NCBI GenBank assembly: GCA_018820745.1
Contig: JAHJNP010000310.1
Location: 1 to 8,978, forward strand
From: Gammaproteobacteria bacterium
Lineage (GTDB): Bacteria > Pseudomonadota > Gammaproteobacteria > Burkholderiales > Thiobacillaceae
Length of the DNA: 8,978 bases
Reading direction: 5' to 3'
The notes beneath the pieces are model-generated. The model saw nothing but the letters and a program-made list of their open reading frames with translations. It was not told the DNA's origin and ran no database searches. Made by a program: the position numbers and the translations under genes. Below are positions 6,323 to 8,978 of this stretch, in pieces; position 1 is the stretch's first letter; each line of letters starts with the position of its first letter.

Positions 6323-8341
6323 ATGACAAACGGGTTTTCCTCCTACTTCGCGGATCCGGTCCAGTGGGCCTGGGCCGGCGTGATGTTCTGGCTGCTGCTG
6401 GGCTTCGCGTCGCTGCTGCTGCAGCGCGCGCCGCACCTGCTGACCCGGCTGGTGTTCCCGCTAGGCGCGCTGGGCGCGCTCTTCATCGCCGGTGTCGGCG
6501 TCGCCGGCCTGCTGCTGCCGGCCTCCGCGGTGGTGCTGCCGATCGGCCTGCCCGACCTGCCCTTCCACCTGCGGCTGGACGCCCTGTCCGCCTTTTTCAT
6601 GGTGCTGCTGGGCGGCGCGGCGTTCGGCATCACGGTGTATGCGTCCGGCTATTTCAAGAGCATGGCCGCCGGCCCGCTGGCGCTGCTGGCCCTGTGGTAC
6701 CACCTGTTCCTGGGCGGCATGGTCACCGTGCTGCTGGCCGACGACGCCTACGCCTTCATGGTGGCGTGGGAAGTGATGGCGCTGTCGTCCTATTTCCTGG
6801 TCACCACCGACCACAAGGTTCCCGAGATCCGCCGCGCCGGCTTTCTTTACCTGTTGATCGCGCACGTCGGCGCGATCTCGCTGCTGCTCGCCTTCGGCGT
6901 GCTGCACGGCGGCCAGGGCGACTACACCTTCGACACCATGCGGCTGGCCGAGATGACACCGTTCTGGGCCTCGGTCGCCTACCTGCTGGCGCTGTTCGGC
7001 TTCGGCGCCAAGGCGGGCCTGGTGCCGCTGCACGTGTGGCTGCCGGAAGCGCATCCGGCCGCGCCCTCGCCGGTGTCCGCGCTGATGTCGGGGGTGATGC
7101 TGAAGACCGCCATCTACGGCCTGCTGCGCGTGACCTTCGACCTGCTCAACATCCAGATCGGCTGGTGGGGCACGCTGGCGCTGGCGCTCGGCCTCATCAC
7201 CGCGCTCTACGGCGTGATCTTCGCCGCGGTGCAGTCGGACATGAAGCGGCTGCTGGCCTGGTCGTCAATCGAGAACATCGGCATCCTGCTCGCCGCCTTC
7301 GGCCTCACGCTGATCTTCACCACCGACGGCAAGGGCGCGCTGGCCGCGCTGGCGCTCACCGCGATGCTCTACCACGCGCTCAACCATGCCTTCTTCAAGG
7401 GCCTCTTGTTCGTCGGCACCGGCTCGGTGCTGCACGCCACCGGCGAACGCAACATGGGACGGCTGGGCGGCCTGATGCGCTTCATGCCGTGGACCGCGTG
7501 GCTGACCCTGATCGGCGCGCTGGCGATTGCCGGCCTGCCGCCGCTGAACGGCTTCGTCTCGGAATGGCTGCTGCTGCAGGCCTTCCTGTTCACCCCGGGC
7601 CTGACCCAGCCCTACCTCAACATGGTGATCCCGGTGGCCGCAGCCATCGTGGCACTGGCCGCGGCGCTGGCTGCCTACGTCATGGTGAAATTCTTCGGCG
7701 TCGTGTTTCTCGGCCAGCCGCGCGACCCGGCGCTGCATGAAGCGCACGAGGCCGGCTGGCCGGAACGCCTGGGCATGCTGTGGCTGGCGGCGGGCTGCGT
7801 GCTGCTGGGCCTGTTCCCCGCCCAGGTCATCGGCTGGCTTGCCCCGGTGGTGCAAATGCTGACCGGGCAGACGCTGGTGAACGACGGCAACTGGCTGATG
7901 CTGGCGCCGGTCTCGGCAGAGCGCGCCAGCTACGCGCCGCTGATCTTCTTCGCGGTGGTGACGGTGGTGTTGCTGCTCACCTTCGTCTGGGTGCGCCGCG
8001 TCTACCATGGCCGGGTGCGCCGCAGCGACCCGTGGGATTGCGGCTATCCGGAACAGGACGCGCGCATGCAGGACAGCGCCGAAGGCTTCGGCCAGCCGAT
8101 CCGCCAGATTTTCGAGGTGTTCATGCGGGTCGAGCGCGAAACCCCCGATCCCTTCGACCGCAAGCCGCACTACCACGGCGCCTCGCATGACAAGCTCTGG
8201 TTCATTCTCTACGCCCCCATCGCACGTGTGACCGACTGGCTGTCGGAGCAGGCCGGACGGCTGCAGCACGGCCGCATCCAGTGGTATCTGATCTACAGCT
8301 TCGTCACCCTGATCTTCCTCCTGGTCTTTACAACACGATGA
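6323..8341 (+). CDS. hyfB: HyfB-like proton-translocating subunit (Mrp/NuoL superfamily, hydrogenase-4 component B type)
   Basis: Polytopic inner-membrane protein of 672 residues, matching HyfB/HycD-class antiporter-like subunits in length. The proton-antiporter domain (about 128-420) has WEVMALSSYFLV with the conserved glutamate (E150), FGFGAKAGLVPLHVWLPEAH with lysine K230, SALMSGVMLKTAIYG (K261), and LYHALNHAFFKGLLF with H351, H355 and K359. These are residues of the proton path in complex I-like proteins. The C-terminal DPWDCGY segment followed by ARMQDSAEGFGQPIRQIF is typical of HyfB/HycC proteins and not of NuoL. The ATG at 6323 is chosen; an in-frame TTG at 6317 would add two residues and sits 5 bases after GGTAGG, so it is a real alternative. 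The stop overlaps the next start by 4 bases (ATGA). The downstream catalytic-type subunits are outside the window, so hydrogenase activity cannot be assumed. Confidence 0.9.
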   Translation: MTNGFSSYFADPVQWAWAGVMFWLLLGFASLLLQRAPHLLTRLVFPLGALGALFIAGVGVAGLLLPASAVVLPIGLPDLPFHLRLDALSAFFMVLLGGAAFGITVYASGYFKSMAAGPLALLALWYHLFLGGMVTVLLADDAYAFMVAWEVMALSSYFLVTTDHKVPEIRRAGFLYLLIAHVGAISLLLAFGVLHGGQGDYTFDTMRLAEMTPFWASVAYLLALFGFGAKAGLVPLHVWLPEAHPAAPSPVSALMSGVMLKTAIYGLLRVTFDLLNIQIGWWGTLALALGLITALYGVIFAAVQSDMKRLLAWSSIENIGILLAAFGLTLIFTTDGKGALAALALTAMLYHALNHAFFKGLLFVGTGSVLHATGERNMGRLGGLMRFMPWTAWLTLIGALAIAGLPPLNGFVSEWLLLQAFLFTPGLTQPYLNMVIPVAAAIVALAAALAAYVMVKFFGVVFLGQPRDPALHEAHEAGWPERLGMLWLAAGCVLLGLFPAQVIGWLAPVVQMLTGQTLVNDGNWLMLAPVSAERASYAPLIFFAVVTVVLLLTFVWVRRVYHGRVRRSDPWDCGYPEQDARMQDSAEGFGQPIRQIFEVFMRVERETPDPFDRKPHYHGASHDKLWFILYAPIARVTDWLSEQAGRLQHGRIQWYLIYSFVTLIFLLVFTTR

Positions 8342-8978
8342 GCACCGGCATCCTTCTGCAACTCGCCCAGACCCTGCTGGCGATCCTGCTGGCCCCCCTG
8401 CTGATGGGCTGGGTCAACCAGTGCCGCGCCTGGCTGCAGGGCCGCAGCGCGCCCCCCATTACCCAGCCCTACCGCACGCTGAAGAAGCTGTTCCACAAGG
8501 ACGCGGTGATGGCGCACAACGCCAGCCCGCTGTTCCGCTTCGCGCCCTACATGATCTTCGCCTGCATGGCGCTGGCCGCAGGCATCGTGCCGACCATCGC
8601 CAACGACCTGCCGTTCTCGCCGGCGGCCGACGTCATCGCGCTGGTCGGCATCTTCGCGCTGGCGCGGGTGTTCCTGGCGCTGGCGGCGATGGACATCGGC
8701 ACCGCCTTCGGCTCGCTCGGCGCGCGCCGCGAGATGCTGGTGTCCTTCCTCGCCGAGCCGGCGCTGCTGATGGTGTTCTTCACCGCCAGCCTGATCTCGC
8801 AGTCCACCGAATTGCCGGTGATCGTCGAGACGCTGGCGCACAGGGAGTTCGCCATCTACCCCAGCCTGGCGTTTGCGGCGGTGGCGTTCTGGATGATCTC
8901 GGTGGCGGAAAACGCACGCATCCCGGTGGACAACCCCAGCACCCACCTCGAACTCACCATGATCCACGAGGCGATGAT
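8338..8978 (+). CDS. hyfC: HyfC/NuoH-like membrane subunit, N-terminal part
   Basis: Membrane subunit of the NuoH/HycD/HyfC family, which anchors the hydrophilic arm of hydrogenase-4-like and complex I-like enzymes and lies beside the ion path. The visible 213 residues show a first membrane helix (about 5-26), the charged loop GRSAPPITQPYRTLKKLFHK (about 35-54), several more helices, FGSLGARREMLVSFLAEPAL (about 124-143) and the hallmark ENARIPVDNPSTHLELTMIH (about 191-210). Members have roughly 310-320 residues, so the last third is cut off by the right edge. It begins inside the hyfB stop codon (ATGA), indicating translational coupling. Its presence right after hyfB makes a larger hyf-like cluster to the right likely. 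Confidence 0.92.
   Translation, partial: MSTGILLQLAQTLLAILLAPLLMGWVNQCRAWLQGRSAPPITQPYRTLKKLFHKDAVMAHNASPLFRFAPYMIFACMALAAGIVPTIANDLPFSPAADVIALVGIFALARVFLALAAMDIGTAFGSLGARREMLVSFLAEPALLMVFFTASLISQSTELPVIVETLAHREFAIYPSLAFAAVAFWMISVAENARIPVDNPSTHLELTMIHEAM

Noticed and set aside
8293..8967. 224-codon minus-strand frame opposite hyfC
   Set aside because: Antisense shadow of a clear HyfC/NuoH-like gene; product is His/Gln/Arg-rich without domains.

Overview
The window is GC-rich and tightly packed. It reads as chromosomal DNA from a sulfur-oxidising, probably chemolithotrophic proteobacterium. The main evidence is an aprM-aprB-aprA operon for dissimilatory adenylylsulfate (APS) reductase with the membrane subunit AprM, the arrangement found in sulfur oxidisers such as Thiobacillus, rather than the qmo-linked arrangement of sulfate reducers. 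A Thiobacillus-like betaproteobacterium is my best guess; the sequence does not prove the genus.

Layout. From about 3450 down to 1, everything is read on the minus strand. A sigma-54-dependent NtrC-family regulator (3450-2092) is followed by a 209-base gap holding a good sigma-70 promoter and two small hairpins. Then come aprM (1882-1112), aprB (1133-690) and the N-terminal part of aprA (685-1, cut by the window edge). From 3756 to the right edge, everything is read on the plus strand: a small USP-like protein (3756-4151), a SulP-family anion transporter with an unusual coiled-coil insertion (4187-6310), a HyfB-like proton-translocating subunit (6323-8341) and a HyfC/NuoH-like subunit (8338-8978, cut by the edge). 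Spacings and a 4-base stop/start overlap suggest one plus-strand operon continuing past the window.

The divergent region 3451-3755 is the regulatory hub. It carries a near-consensus sigma-54 promoter facing the plus-strand operon, an IHF-like site about 50 bases upstream of its predicted start, and two related inverted repeats sharing TTGC-N5-GCAA. The distal repeat is an 11-bp perfect palindrome that also covers the likely -10 box of the regulator's own promoter. This is the classic layout for an NtrC-type activator acting on a neighbouring operon while controlling itself.

Most notable point: the regulator's receiver domain has glutamate (E54) where the phosphorylated aspartate should be, while the rest of the phosphorylation pocket is kept. 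A D54E change in NtrC itself is known to give partial phosphorylation-independent activity. The regulator may therefore be always on, or controlled by something other than a histidine kinase. How it links APS oxidation, a SulP transporter and a Hyf-like ion-pumping module is an open hypothesis. Possible roles are sulfate export or bicarbonate uptake coupled to an ion-translocating complex.
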